Positions 1-11,200 of a stretch of DNA of 64,000 bases are shown piece by piece (position 1 is the first letter of the stretch; each line of letters opens with the position of its first letter). The translations under genes and the position numbers were made by a program. The DNA is from Apophysomyces variabilis. Lineage: Eukaryota; Mucoromycota; Mucoromycetes; Mucorales; Mucoraceae. Below the pieces are notes generated by a model. The model saw only the letters and a program-made list of their open reading frames with translations. It made no database searches and had not been told where the DNA came from. The stretch lies in NCBI GenBank assembly GCA_002749535.1, contig MZZL01000409.1, forward strand, positions 2,496,160-2,560,159. Reading direction: 5' to 3'.

Positions 1-1
1 A

Positions 2-94
2 CTGTGCACACTAGATGGTTGCGTGAAGGTATATACTTATAAAGCACATGAGGAAAACCAGATTGAGCAAGATCTGGATGTTGGCAACGCATGA
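2..94 (+). CDS. C-terminal end of a WD40-like protein (partial)
   Basis: The window opens inside an exon that reads 30 codons to a TGA stop. The residues include LDGCVKVY, the form of a last WD40 blade strand, followed by a short charged tail ending DLDVGNA. A poly(A)-signal-like AATAAA lies at 107-112, which fits the end of a transcript. The rest of the gene is upstream of the window, so the family cannot be named; a U3 snoRNP-type WD protein is only one possibility. Confidence 0.45.
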   Translation: MCTLDGCVKVYTYKAHEENQIEQDLDVGNA

Positions 95-631
95 TATTGC
101 TTATTGAATAAAAATGTTTACGCTACTGTAAATAAAATCCTGGATCCAAGTCTAGACAGTTCATTTTAATTATTGCTTAATTTATTCAAGCTTAAACAAT
201 TCCTGTTGAATATACCAGCAAAGGCAAATGACTGAAATACGGAATTTTGTATCTTTATTTCCATCTATTTCATAATATTTTGCACTGATGCATAAGCATT
301 GTTATGCTAATCGAATGAATCTTTTGTCCACTGCAAGAGCCAAGTTGATGTAAGTAAAACGTGCTTCCAACAAAATTCATTTACTAATAGCACCTCTTTG
401 TTCTACTTTTAGCGCGAGATTCTATTCTTATATGAGCAACATTTATTTAGCTTAGCGCAAAATCTAGTTGATAATCAGCGTATTGTAACATGCCTTTGCA
501 TCTAATTCTTTTTCCAAAGCTTCAAGCTGCTAATGTGCGGCCCGAACAAACTGTGACGTGCAAGTTTGTGGCTTTGTTATGAACACCCAAAAGGCAATCA
601 TTTTACACTTCTCTTTCCACAAGCTAACGTC
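95..631. other. Intergenic region, 3' flank of WD40-like gene and promoter of uS14
   Basis: AT-rich sequence with no reading frame that looks coding on either strand. It should hold the terminator of the upstream gene and the promoter of the ribosomal protein gene starting at 632. No clear TATA box or ribosomal-gene promoter element was recognised. Confidence 0.5.
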
Positions 632-951
632 ATGGCTCATGCTAACGTCTGGAATTCCCGTCCTCGTCAATACGGCAAAGGTTCTCGTCAGTGGTACGTA
701 AATACGCAACTTTAGGGTAGAGAGAAAAATGAAAATATGCCAATATGTCAATCTCGGAGGTAGAATTGACATTCTCTTTTCTTATTATCAGCCGCGTTTG
801 TGCTCACCGTGCTGGTCTGATCCGCAAATACAACCTTAACATCTGCCGCCAGTGTTTCCGTGAGTACGCCAACGATATTGGTTTCCACAAGGTTTGTAAT
901 AATTATACATGCCCTGAAGTGGTCCTGACTTGAGACGTCTAGTACCGTTAA
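632..951 (+). CDS. RPS29: 40S ribosomal protein S29 (uS14)
   Basis: Three exons: 632-693, 792-891 and 943-951, giving 56 residues, the usual length of eukaryotic uS14. The protein starts [20 protein letters not shown] and carries the zinc-binding pairs CRVC and CRQC, with GLIRKY and DIGFHK around them. The last exon encodes only Tyr-Arg-stop, giving the family ending HKYR; without this splice the frame would run into an unrelated tail. Introns are 98 and 51 bp. uS14 sits in the head of the small ribosomal subunit near the decoding site. The start is the first ATG and its MAH context is typical of fungal S29. Confidence 0.95.
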
Positions 952-1675
952 ACCCACGACTATGGTTCGGAAAACAATTGAATGTGCCTGCAAATGGCTG
1001 GCGTAAAAATACAATGATAGCAGTGCTATGCATAATTTTGCTTGAAGCAACGCAGAGTTGTAATAAAAGAGATCAACCCATTTTTAGTACATCTCAAATC
1101 TTGAAGAACGACACTCCGCTAGTCAAGACGACGTATGAACCATCTCTATACTGTACGTTTTGCGAGTGTCTATGAGAGAACCCGTACTCTGCAAGTGACT
1201 GTCAGAGGGAACAAGAGTTGATTCGTCCTTGTTCCTAAAATCCAGGAGAACGAATGACAGGACAACTGAACCACATTTTAGCACCATGAACCCTATCGAT
1301 GAACTTAACTTGTCTGTCAAGATTTACTGATATAATGGTTAGGATAAAAGCGTGATCAATATTTATTTCGTCTCAGATATTGACCTGCTTTTAATGAGAC
1401 ACGAATTAAGCAGGTTCATGTATTCGACCAATGATTATACGCAGCATTCGTTTCTCGATTGACGATTGTGTGCCAACCCATAACCCGGGTAGCCATTCTT
1501 GAAGCAGTAAGAGAGCGTCTCAGTCACAGGACAGGGAGAGGGAAAGGGGACAATAACCTTGTGTCACTCATCATTTGTTACTGCGCCCGTACTTTTCTTC
1601 TCCCCTTCCCTTCCCTTTGGCTGGACATCCCAAGGTCAAGCCGCTAAATCAACTCATTTCACTCGTTTCAAAGCC
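952..1675. other. Intergenic region between uS14 and the Sho1-like gene
   Basis: About 720 bp with only short, non-coding-looking frames. The last 150 bp are pyrimidine-rich (runs of TTCTTCTCCCCTTCCC), typical of a fungal promoter just upstream of an ATG. No RNA gene was seen. Confidence 0.5.
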
Positions 1676-2677
1676 ATGAATTTCAACATCTCGCATGTTA
1701 CAGCTAACCCTATAGTTCTGGCAAGCGTCATCCTTGCTTCTGTAAGCATACACCAAGATGCTGTATTCCTTTCCTCATGCAGAACCGTTAGATCGGCTGG
1801 TTCATCGCCTTTATTGGCGCCTGCGTCGCCTCAGCTCAGGGCCTCGTGTGGTGGGTCATTATTTATGAGCTACTTCTCCTTATTGGATTCTACTTTGTGT
1901 TGGCACAGATGGCTTTCCACCAATACCAAACGCTGGTAATTTAAGAAAATTTTTCTGTACTTTTTTTTTAAACTGACAACAAAAATTGGATCCAGATCTT
2001 CGTATTCTTGGCTATCAGTATTTCAATGCTTACCAACATGATCAGTATCTATTTGTCCCTTAGTGCTGCTTCCGCAAACGCAATTGGTGCTGGTGGTCTC
2101 ATCATGATTATCATGCAGGTAACAATCAATAAAAAACAAAAGGAGAAAGAAGGGTTAACTGAGCAATCATTTCCTGAAATCTCGTCGGGATTAGTACGCG
2201 TGGGTTATTGTGTTTGGCAGCAGCGAAGATTCATATGTGCATAAAACGATTTACGGACTATCTCCCAATCATCCCATTGTCCATCCACAACAACCCCACG
2301 CCAAAGAAAGCGCCGTCCCACTGTCATCGGCCAATTACACCGCCTCTCACCACGAAGAGACTTTGAATGCTGCGACCCAAGATAACAGACACTTTTCTAC
2401 AGCATTGCATGCCTGTAAGTCAATTGTTTGATATAGAAGACAACAGCCTAATGCACGTTCCAATATCCAACAGATCAAGCCAATCCAGAAGACCCCAACG
2501 AATTGTCCTTTGGGAAAGGGGAGGCGCTGGAAATTTTAGATCGACGGGGTAACTGGTGGCAAGCAAGGAAGAACGACGGTACTATCGGAATTGTTCCTAG
2601 CAATTATGTAAGCTTTATATCTCGCTAATTCTGAATGACTGATCTGATATCACAAATAGTTTGCTCCTACTCCATAG
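1676..2677 (+). CDS. SHO1: Sho1-type high-osmolarity sensor, four TM helices plus SH3
   Basis: Six exons: 1676-1741, 1792-1935, 1996-2118, 2195-2414, 2474-2607 and 2660-2677, giving about 234 residues. Residues 13-115 form four hydrophobic helices with short loops ([17 protein letters not shown], then [16 protein letters not shown]). A polar linker follows and then a C-terminal SH3 domain with [22 protein letters not shown] and GIVPSNY, the usual SH3 ALYDY/WW/PSNY layout. Sho1 is a plasma-membrane adaptor of the HOG MAP-kinase branch that binds Pbs2 through its SH3. The gene is shorter than in ascomycetes because the linker is short. If the last intron is retained, translation ends at 2628 with VSFISR instead of FAPTP. 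Confidence 0.85.
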
Positions 2678-4265
2678 AAGGAGATAAAGCATCCTAAATG
2701 TTTGCATCTCTATTGCTCTCTGTTTCAGGAGATTCATCTACTTGTTATTCACAACTCCCTAATGACAATACAGCTCTCATATTCCTGTTTCCATAATGGA
2801 AATTTTTCCACCAGCATATACTGTAATTTTCTTATTGTCAAATCGATGAGACGGATATGGTCACAGTCAGGATAAGCACGTCCGTCTAGTTAAAGAGTAC
2901 TTGTCCAGGTTGCAGTTGGGACTAACAATACCTGATATGATCCGTAATTGAAAATTCCACAATCGTAGGATTGCTTATGGTCTGCTATGAACGAGACATT
3001 ACTTATTGCAACCAATATTTACGGAAATCTCACTTACAGCAGCGCAGAATATGCTTCTTTTAGCGTAACAGCGTGTAGTATGGGAGCAATGTACAAAATC
3101 CGCTATAGATAGTATGCTCAAGCGAACTATTTAACTACACGGCATATACGACAGTCAAAAGTCTCATCTTGTTGTCTGGAACATATTGAAAACGGCCCTG
3201 AACTATGAGGTCATTTGATCTTCGAAATAACGCGAATAGTATCTGATGTGTACCCTTCTAATATATCAGGCCCTTTGTTACATCAGCAGCTCCTTGAAAA
3301 CAATTTCAGCTGGTTTAACCGGTAGGTTTAGCTAACATGCAATCCGTTGGCTTCGAAATATCTCACGAAAATGGATTGAATTGCAGATCTCGTTTGCGAG
3401 GGATGATGGTTCAATTTTTCTTGCACAAATATGCTAGATAACTGTTATTTATGCATGAACGGAGCAATGGATGCCGCTAATTGTTAGCATTACATCACCT
3501 ATTTAGAAGAAAAAAGGAGGGGAAGCAGGCCCTTTTCGAGATCCAGGATATAATCGTGTAATTCTGCGCATAGAAAACCCACGTTGGCAAGAACGATAAA
3601 TCGGATAGGATTTCTAGATAAGGTCACCTGTCAGAACAACTTCGCAAAGTGTTACAGCACCAGCGGAAAACCTAGTTCTGCAGCATTATATCATCTGACA
3701 TAAGATCTTACCATAGAGTAGGTAATATAAATCTTTCGGATACCTGCTAACTTACGGATGAACTATAGTAACCTAAAGCAAGTAACATTATCTAACTGAT
3801 GAGGTGCGTGGTTCTGGTTATAAAGTCAAATTTATTCTATGGATATCATTGTTCAGAACTCTTGCTGCCAGGAACAAATACGGAGATCGCAGAAACCCGG
3901 ATGCCATTGATTACTCGTTTTGGTCATCTGATCCCCATGATGATCATTTGCGTTTTAACTTTACGTGTGGTTGATTCTGACCAGTTACATCAAACAGAAA
4001 ACAATGCGTGATGTGATTCCCATCTTCTTCTTCTCTTTAAACATATCTATGTTTATCTTTCTTTTTATGCCTCATATTCATACATCACGTCGCATTCGAA
4101 CATTCTCTGCGTAATCGAAAGTCATTGCTTAAACATCATCATTCAACTGTTTGCACGGCAGCTGTGAGGGTCATGTATGGATAAAAAGAACTTAAAAGAG
4201 AACAAAGAGGGAATAGAGAAATATCTGAACAACATATATGTATATATCAGTGAGCGAAAATCGGC
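2678..4265. other. Intergenic region of 1.6 kb
   Basis: AT-rich, with no frame on either strand that has coding character; the longest open frames (about 70 codons near 3.8 kb) lack recognisable sequence. It is the 3' flank of SHO1 and the promoter side of the PRL phosphatase. Nothing else is seen. Confidence 0.5.
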
Positions 4266-4972
4266 ATGTACCTGGAAAACCGGTTCACGTTGCATCCACC
4301 TACGTATATCGAGTATAAGGATCAGCGCTTCCTCATCCTCGATGCACCAGCACAAACCAATTTACACTTATATATCCAGGTGACAAACAGTTCCTTTTTT
4401 TCTATTTTGGAGAGGCTGCTTCATGATTGACCTTATTCTTCACAGGAGTTTGAACGCTGGAACGTGACCGATGTTGTGCGATGTTGTGAGGCCACGTATT
4501 CCCAAAATATGCTTCTTGATCGAGGCATCCGCGTTCATGATTGGGTGTTTGCAGACGATGAGCCCCCCTCCCGTCACATTGTGAATCGATGGTTAAACCT
4601 GGTTACCGAACGGTTTGTATTACGGGAGCGTGACGAAAAGCAGCTGGCAGTGTCTAATCAGCTGCCATGTATTGCTACACACTGCGTTGCCGGTCTTGGA
4701 AGGTAATAAGATAACTTTAGTAATAAACCCATGGATTCACCTCTCGTATCATTAACACTTCTTTTTTTTTTCCCTCTGTTTCTATTCCGGTCTTTTTATT
4801 TATCAGAGCTCCTGTTCTTGTAGCAATTGCACTAATCGAAAAAGGCATGGAACCATTGGATTCGATTGCTTATATCCGTGATCGTCGACAAGGCGCCATC
4901 AACAGTAAACAGGTTCAGTATATCAAATCGTATAAACCCAGGTCAAAGAGTCAAATATGTGTCATCAGTTAA
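4266..4972 (+). CDS. PRL-type (PTP4A-like) dual-specificity protein tyrosine phosphatase, prenylated
   Basis: Three exons: 4266-4379, 4446-4702 and 4807-4972, giving 178 residues, close to animal PTP4A (173). The phosphatase P-loop is HCVAGLGRAP, identical to the PRL signature CxxGxxR with the PRL-specific Ala after Arg. The general-acid loop is seen in VHDWVFADDEPPS, and RFLILDAP and VRCCEATY match the PRL core. The protein ends CVIS, a CAAX box, so it is expected to be farnesylated and membrane-bound. PRLs in animals bind CNNM magnesium transporters; that role is not established here. The Met at 4266 is the first in frame after a stop. The family is certain; the exact start is less so. Confidence 0.9.
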
Positions 4973-5126
4973 AAAAATTGCTTGTTTTATTTAGGCTCCT
5001 AACCTATTAAACTACTTTTCTTTTTGTACCGTTTACTGTAATAAAAAAACATCTTACGCTATAAAGAAAAGGAGCTTTCAATCGCATTCTTATGATGAAC
5101 AATACGGTTTATGGTCACCTATTGAC

Positions 5127-5829
5127 CTATAACACAAAGATAGCCATTACCATCACGCTAATCATGGCTATGGTTGGGATTTTCACAGTTTGTCTGGAAC
5201 CATAATTTGCTGTAGGTGTGGTTTTTACTTGCAAACTAGGACTTGCTTTGGCCACGATGATTGCTATACGCATACATAGAGTTGAGCTAGATGTTAGGAA
5301 AATTTCTAAGAACTTACAGCTGCTTGGTCCAGCTGTAGCCGTTGACCACAAGGAGGTCGGCCAGATTCCTGTAGTGAAGGCAGAATCGGTGTGCGTGGCT
5401 GCCGAAACACTGTACGTTACAGCACTGCTTGCGATCTGCGTGACGCTACTTGTCTGTAAGCCAGAGCTGGTCGCTGTTGGTGTGAGAACAGTTGATGCAG
5501 TTGCTTGCTTTACAGCCGTTGGTGCCGTAGAAGCAGCAAATTGTTTTTTCGCTGTGATGAATTCTTTTGGATCGCCATTTGGCCAATGATCTGCTATGCA
5601 CTTGGAGTAACATCCATCGTCACGGCAGGGTGCAAGACAACTGTTTGTTTGGACAACTACAAACATAGATAGATAAATAGGTAAACAAACAAACAATACC
5701 GCCTTTTGTTGTATATTTCAGAATACCACACTGATCGAGACAATCATGATCATCAGCTTTGCATGCACATTGAGCATTGACCTGATAAATAATGCAGAGT
5801 AGTAACATCATTAATAGAAAGTATTTCAT
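5127..5829 (-). CDS. Secreted Cys-rich, Ser/Thr-rich protein, probably GPI-anchored
   Basis: Two exons on the minus strand, 5829-5700 and 5656-5127, separated by a 43-bp intron; 219 residues. The N-terminus MKYFLLMMLLLCIIYQVNA is a clean signal peptide with cleavage after NA. Two short cysteine modules follow: CACKADDHDCLDQCG and, after the splice, CLAPCRDDGCYSKC, eight Cys in about 50 residues. The next 100 residues are rich in Ser, Thr and Ala, then a hydrophobic tail ends the protein (MISVMVMAIFVL), the form of a GPI-attachment signal. I do not recognise the family; a cell-surface or cell-wall role is inferred from architecture. The antisense strand is also open but is a shadow of this gene. 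Confidence 0.7.
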
Positions 5830-6149
5830 GTTAAGCAAGTAAAAGTTGGAATTGAAGACAAGGGGACAAAGTAGAAAAGTAGAATAATGGCAACGATTAT
5901 ATATTAGATGCATAAGAATAAAAAATGTTTATATTGCGATGATGAGCAACACGAAACTCCTTAATCAGACCTATCTCCCTGTTTATGCAGATACTATGGG
6001 AGCTGCTGTTGTCATAAAAAAAACATACTATATATTTCTCCTAATTGCTTGCTCCTCTGCACTGCCGTTACATTGTTATTGTGATCGTTGCTGCCCGGAC
6101 AGCTTCAGAGCTTCTATATCCAACTTCCACGAACGGCTATATATTTCAC

Positions 6150-8262
6150 TCATGATTTTTCTGGGGTCACTATGGCGTCTGGCTTGACAGGCTGTAACCG
6201 AAAATCGTAATAGCCTTCTCTAGAATCTGGTTTCTCACTGGCAGGCGATTGTGATCTTATAGGTGATTGGGCTGGTATGGGTGTTTGTGCTCTTATGCTC
6301 CCAGAATCTAACGTCGGGTTAGACGAGTGCCGTTGTTGAAATATAATGCTACTGTGATCTCCGGTAAGATATATGGTTCTTTGTGGTTCAGCGGGAATAT
6401 AAACTTTGCTTTCTGCCGTATCAGGAATGTAGAGTTTGCTTTGCGGTCTCAAATCATAGACAGGCGGGTAAGATGAGGTTGTTGAATAGTCTTTAAGGTT
6501 CTCAATAAATGCGTGATTGTCGACGTTTGGCTCCACTGATTGATCGGTACGCTGTGCTTTTCTCCTCCGCCAAAAGTAACATCCTCCGAATAGCGCGCCA
6601 AGCAGCACCTGAATGATTAAGTTTAAGGTTAGGGTTCACAATATGTCTCGTGTCACCTACGGCACCAACGCAACCGACTACGGCACCAACAATAGCAGGG
6701 GTGTTGGTGCTTTTTGGCTGTGGAGGGATAGATGGATCATGCGAACTGTTCGTTCCACTTAGAGGAGGGGAGTAGTTGAGTGCACTTGCATCGTAATAAT
6801 CAGTCCATGCCATCGTATTCAGGTCCAGGATGAAGAAGACTGACTGGCCATTATCGAATGGGTTGGGTCCAATGCCAAACAAGATAAACAGCGTACTGTT
6901 ACCGACCAACACCGCTGATCCCACCAAAAGAACAAACAGAAAAGAGAATTGCCTTCGATTTCAGGGATGAATAAAACCTCAAGTTCTTACCTGAATGGCC
7001 ATAGCGTTCTCCAGCTCCTGGCGCTCCACGAATATCTTGCCGTGTCCATTGATTTTTAACTGTATCGTATTTGTAGCAGTAGTCGTTCACAGTCGATGTG
7101 TTTTTTACTATTTGTTTCGTAAAGCGCTGATCGTGCCCCTTAAATCATCCATCTTACATGCGGCGCTCACAACTCCTCCTCCGTAAACCAACAATGTGCT
7201 TGTCCCAGGAACTATCAAGTGCCAAGTTCAATACGTATGTTTGAAAAATATGCACGCAACAATATATATGTTTTGTCTTGACTTACTCCAGGTGGTAGTA
7301 TGTAAGATGCGCGGTCCTGGTGTTACTGACCCTTGCGTTTTTCTGACATCCCACGTGTCAGCTATTGTATCATATACAAGTATTTCGTTCATGGATATAT
7401 TGTAATTGTTCTTGTATCCGTCAGAGCCACCAATAAAATAAATGTTGTTATCTCCCGCCATAGTTGCTGTGTGTTGATATCGTACGATGGAATTGTTCGG
7501 CAGAGTGTGAGCAGGAGAAACCGACCACATATTCGTGGCATAGTCAAGAATACGAAACGATGTTGCAGCTTTAGTGTCAGTATGAAAGCTATCGAAGAGT
7601 AAAAAGTCAATTGCTGCAGATTTTTGTTGACTTTCATACTTCCAGCCTCCCCAGTAATAAATGCTGTTTTTTGATTCTACATAGTTCCCACTTTCTCCCC
7701 AGCTGCAGTTCATAACAGTAAGGTAGTTTTTAATTCAATGCTTTTTTCGACCTATTCAAGGACTTACTACTGATCCAATGGATTACTGAGTGGTATTGTG
7801 CTCCATTCTTCACCGAGGAATTTCGTGGTTACGTTGACAAGCGGTTTGGCCTTTATGTAAGCAGAAGGAATTCCATATCCAATACCACCATTGGTCACGA
7901 ACGCTTGACCTTTAACATTGACCATGGAAAAATCCCAGTTTGGCTCCAAAATGTAGTTATCTGCATTTGACAGATTTAACCAGCCTGTTAACGCTCCACT
8001 GCGAACGAAGTTATGAGATATGTCGAGCATGTAAAAGTCTGCGTATCCTTTCGCTTCATAATTAACTGAAGCAGCCCATGTGCCACCACTGTAGCAGTAC
8101 AGTGTTTTAGAAAGCACCGTACATCCTGTATAATATGTTCAATTTCTTATTGTACCACGTTGCGAGAAGCTAACCTGAGCACATGCGCCCCTCTGGTTCT
8201 ACAGCAACGATTAGGTGGGCGATCTTGACGATGAGAACGAATAAAACGCAGAGGAGTTGCAT
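6150..8262 (-). CDS. Kelch-repeat single-pass membrane protein (paralogue of the gene at 55-57 kb)
   Basis: Seven exons on the minus strand: 8262-8175, 8125-7768, 7702-7287, 7211-7158, 7107-6991, 6914-6661 and 6608-6150, giving 581 residues. The start MQLLCVLFVLIVKIAHLIVA is a signal peptide. Kelch-type blades follow, with recurring motifs such as TNGGIGYG, YYWGGWKYES, IYFIGGSDGYKNN, LLVYGGG and RYGHSG. A transmembrane helix (PAIVGAVVGCVGAVLLGALF) with the basic stop-transfer sequence WRRRK leads into a cytoplasmic tail of about 140 residues rich in Ser, Pro and Tyr (YIP repeats). The fold suggests an extracellular beta-propeller; the ligand is unknown. The 51-bp fourth intron is the least certain. 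Such kelch membrane proteins are familiar in fungi, but no function is assigned. Confidence 0.8.
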
Positions 8263-11200
8263 CAAGGAAGACGGTGACAAGACTATGTGAAAAAAGAGTA
8301 AAGGAAGGAACAAGAAGCAAACAAATGGTGGCAACTTTTTTCGTTGTTATTTGATCCAATCTGAGAACAGGTTCAAACGTTTGTACCACGCCCCGTTCCG
8401 ACAGATGTAAATCCGCATGCAACCAAAGAGTCAGCAGTTGATAGCTTCAGTTCACGCGCTCATATATGCTGCTAAAGTGTATCTGTCAGTCATATCATAC
8501 TAGATGTGGAAGCTGAACAGGATGACTACTAGCTTTATCTTCTGGATGGTGTTGGCCAATGCTTGTAAAATCACGAAGATTAAAGTTTAGCACACCGCCT
8601 GCACATTGCAATGTAAATCCGCTTTCTAACATCCTAAAAAGAATGCGTCTTTGATGGAAAAAAAAATAATAGGGCCCAATGTCTACAATATGCCAAGACT
8701 TATATTACATAATAAAGGCTTGCTTTTATATGAAGGAAGCGTTATTAGAAACAGCATACATATATCTTCCCTGAGTGAAGTCTAATGGAAAGTAAAAGGT
8801 GTGAAACCAAAAAAGAAAAAAGTGAAGAAGCACGGTACGCTCGACTGTTTAGATTGACGACGGTTACATGAAACATTTCTACTTATAAGAGAAGTTAGTG
8901 CCACAGTAACTCCCTTTGTACTCGTTTTCGGAGTGACAGGCACTGCTCTGTGACTGATTTCAAGATGAAGACCGTTTTTCAATGTTGTGTTGAGGTAAGT
9001 AACGTATCCGTTTAGCAAAGGAGAATGAATTCAAAGAAGTAGACCTTACTAAATTGTAATAGGTTTGCAAAACGGGAGTTACACGGTGAGATAATATATT
9101 TTACATGATATCTACGGATGTAATCAATGATATATCGTTGTTTCAAATCAGGCAGGTTGGTTTTTATTCCTGTTTTTCCCTAGCAAAAGATGACAGAAGT
9201 CATGTTGTTTCGCCAATTGACCGTTTTCAGCATGATTGTTTATTTTGTCTATAGGAGGAATGGTCATTGCATAATAAATGATTACTTTCTGACGCAATAT
9301 GGATAATTGAAGAGAAGGTTTACGTATGATTTCAGAATCCTTCCAAATGCCAAGTAATATCTGGTGATGGACACCTCTGGATGAACGGTCATTCGTGAAC
9401 GCACAGTGACGCTAGAGAAAGCGCATGAAACCCCAAAATATCAGTGTCATTGCTTAGAAGTTAGTCAGTTTATACACCGTACTACAATTTCAAAGAATAA
9501 GTCCATCCTGTCAATACACTCCGAGCCGTCGGTTGGAGCACTCTTACTATGTCAAATTCCAACCATAAATCCATGCGTTTGAGAACCTTGTACATGTGTT
9601 GATTTCCAAGATATATCCAAGCAGGATTAAGATTAATTGTTCTATAGCCGAGCAATAAAATATAAACCTAACATACATCCGACTCGACGTTTTTAGGAGC
9701 ATACAAGTACAAGGCAAACAATCAATGTATATAATGGCCATTAAGACTATCCGCTTTTTTATCGAAATAGACAACGATGCAAAGCACTACGTATAGACTG
9801 CCGGGTCACTAATCAATAAAGCACACCTGACAAAGGATGACAACCTACACAAGAAATCAGTTTGCACGCTCTTTTTCTTCTCTTTTAGGTAGATTGCTAG
9901 AAATCCTACATAGTCGCATTGTTAAGATTGCTTAAAGACTTTGTATATGTAATGCATTGTAAATCATTACCTTTGCATATCTTTGGCAAAAGGAGTAGAA
10001 CTTGCCTCATCTTTATGTGCCTTCGAGTAAAGTTCCCATGATGGAAATCATCTTCACTTTGCCAACGATGGATATCACATAAATACTGAGGATGGCAAAG
10101 TACTCTAAGCAACCAGGTTTGATACAGTTTTTGAAAGGCAGAAGTAAAATTTCATTCTATGTTTCTTTATTGTCGTACAAAGCCTGGACGAGCATTGTAA
10201 AAATAAACGTCCCCCGTACATTTGACAAGACTAACCAATGGCAGAGGTGAGAAAAAGTCTGAGGCACTTGATGTACCAAAGTAGATGCCCTAAGTATGAC
10301 ATCGATTAGCCTTGAGTTTATTTACATGTCCTGTTGGGCGCAAAGTAATGCAAGTGTCCGCCGGGACAAGATCAATCCTTGAGGAGGTATAACAGTAGGA
10401 AAAAAAACCCTTTTCGGGACAAGGGTAGAAAAGGTAGAAGGGAAATTAAGGAAAGGTATGTGTCAAAAAATTATGGAATCAGAATAAATGCTCAAGCCAA
10501 GTGACAAGGCTTTGGCCAAGAGGCCTGTCAGTTGGGATCAATGTATAATGGTATAATTGGACCAGTTCGTGTAGAAGCGAGCATATTACTGGCCAACGAT
10601 GGATCCATGAGAGAGCGGTACTTTTAGAAATGGATGGGCGTATAGGCGGCATGTTTAGAAGATATGATAGGGGATCTGCAATAGACCTTGGCATATAAAG
10701 CCGTCGGTGCATATCTAGACAGGTAATAGGGTGTCGCCAGGACAGGGTCTGCGTCGGGTGCCTTGAGCATGGTTTATCGATTAGCATTCGGGACGACCTT
10801 GTTTTCCATAAAGACTGTATAGAGACTACTTTTGTACGTGGTACTAGAAAGGTATCAGCAGACTACAAATGTAAGAAAATTTTTAAGATGGTGGTACACG
10901 TTATTTATCATCGACAATCGTTTGTTTTTGACATGAGAATCTACAGCATGACCAAACCGTAAACTGCAACTGACACGAGGCTCCGTTCTAGCCAGATGGA
11001 AAACGTTCGCACACTACGTTCTGCTGTACAATTATCTGCCTGGATTAGTCGAGGACCAGATATTGGCAGTCGAAAGGTCAGGTGGACTATTTCTGAGATT
11101 ACATAAGTATGTTGCAATGAACAAAGATGTAAGCCTCATTGTGGGAAAGGTAGTATAAGGCAGCATGCTATCATCAAGTGTTTTCGGGATTAATGGTTAG

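Noticed and set aside
5218..5589. Plus-strand open frame of 123 codons opposite the Cys-rich secreted protein
   Set aside because: It mirrors the Ser/Thr/Ala-rich minus-strand exon, which has a signal peptide and consistent splice; the plus frame has no start context or domain.
10479..10787. 102-codon minus-strand frame in the gene-poor region
   Set aside because: Pro/Leu/His-rich with no recognised domain, no partner exons and no clear promoter; could be chance or an old element.
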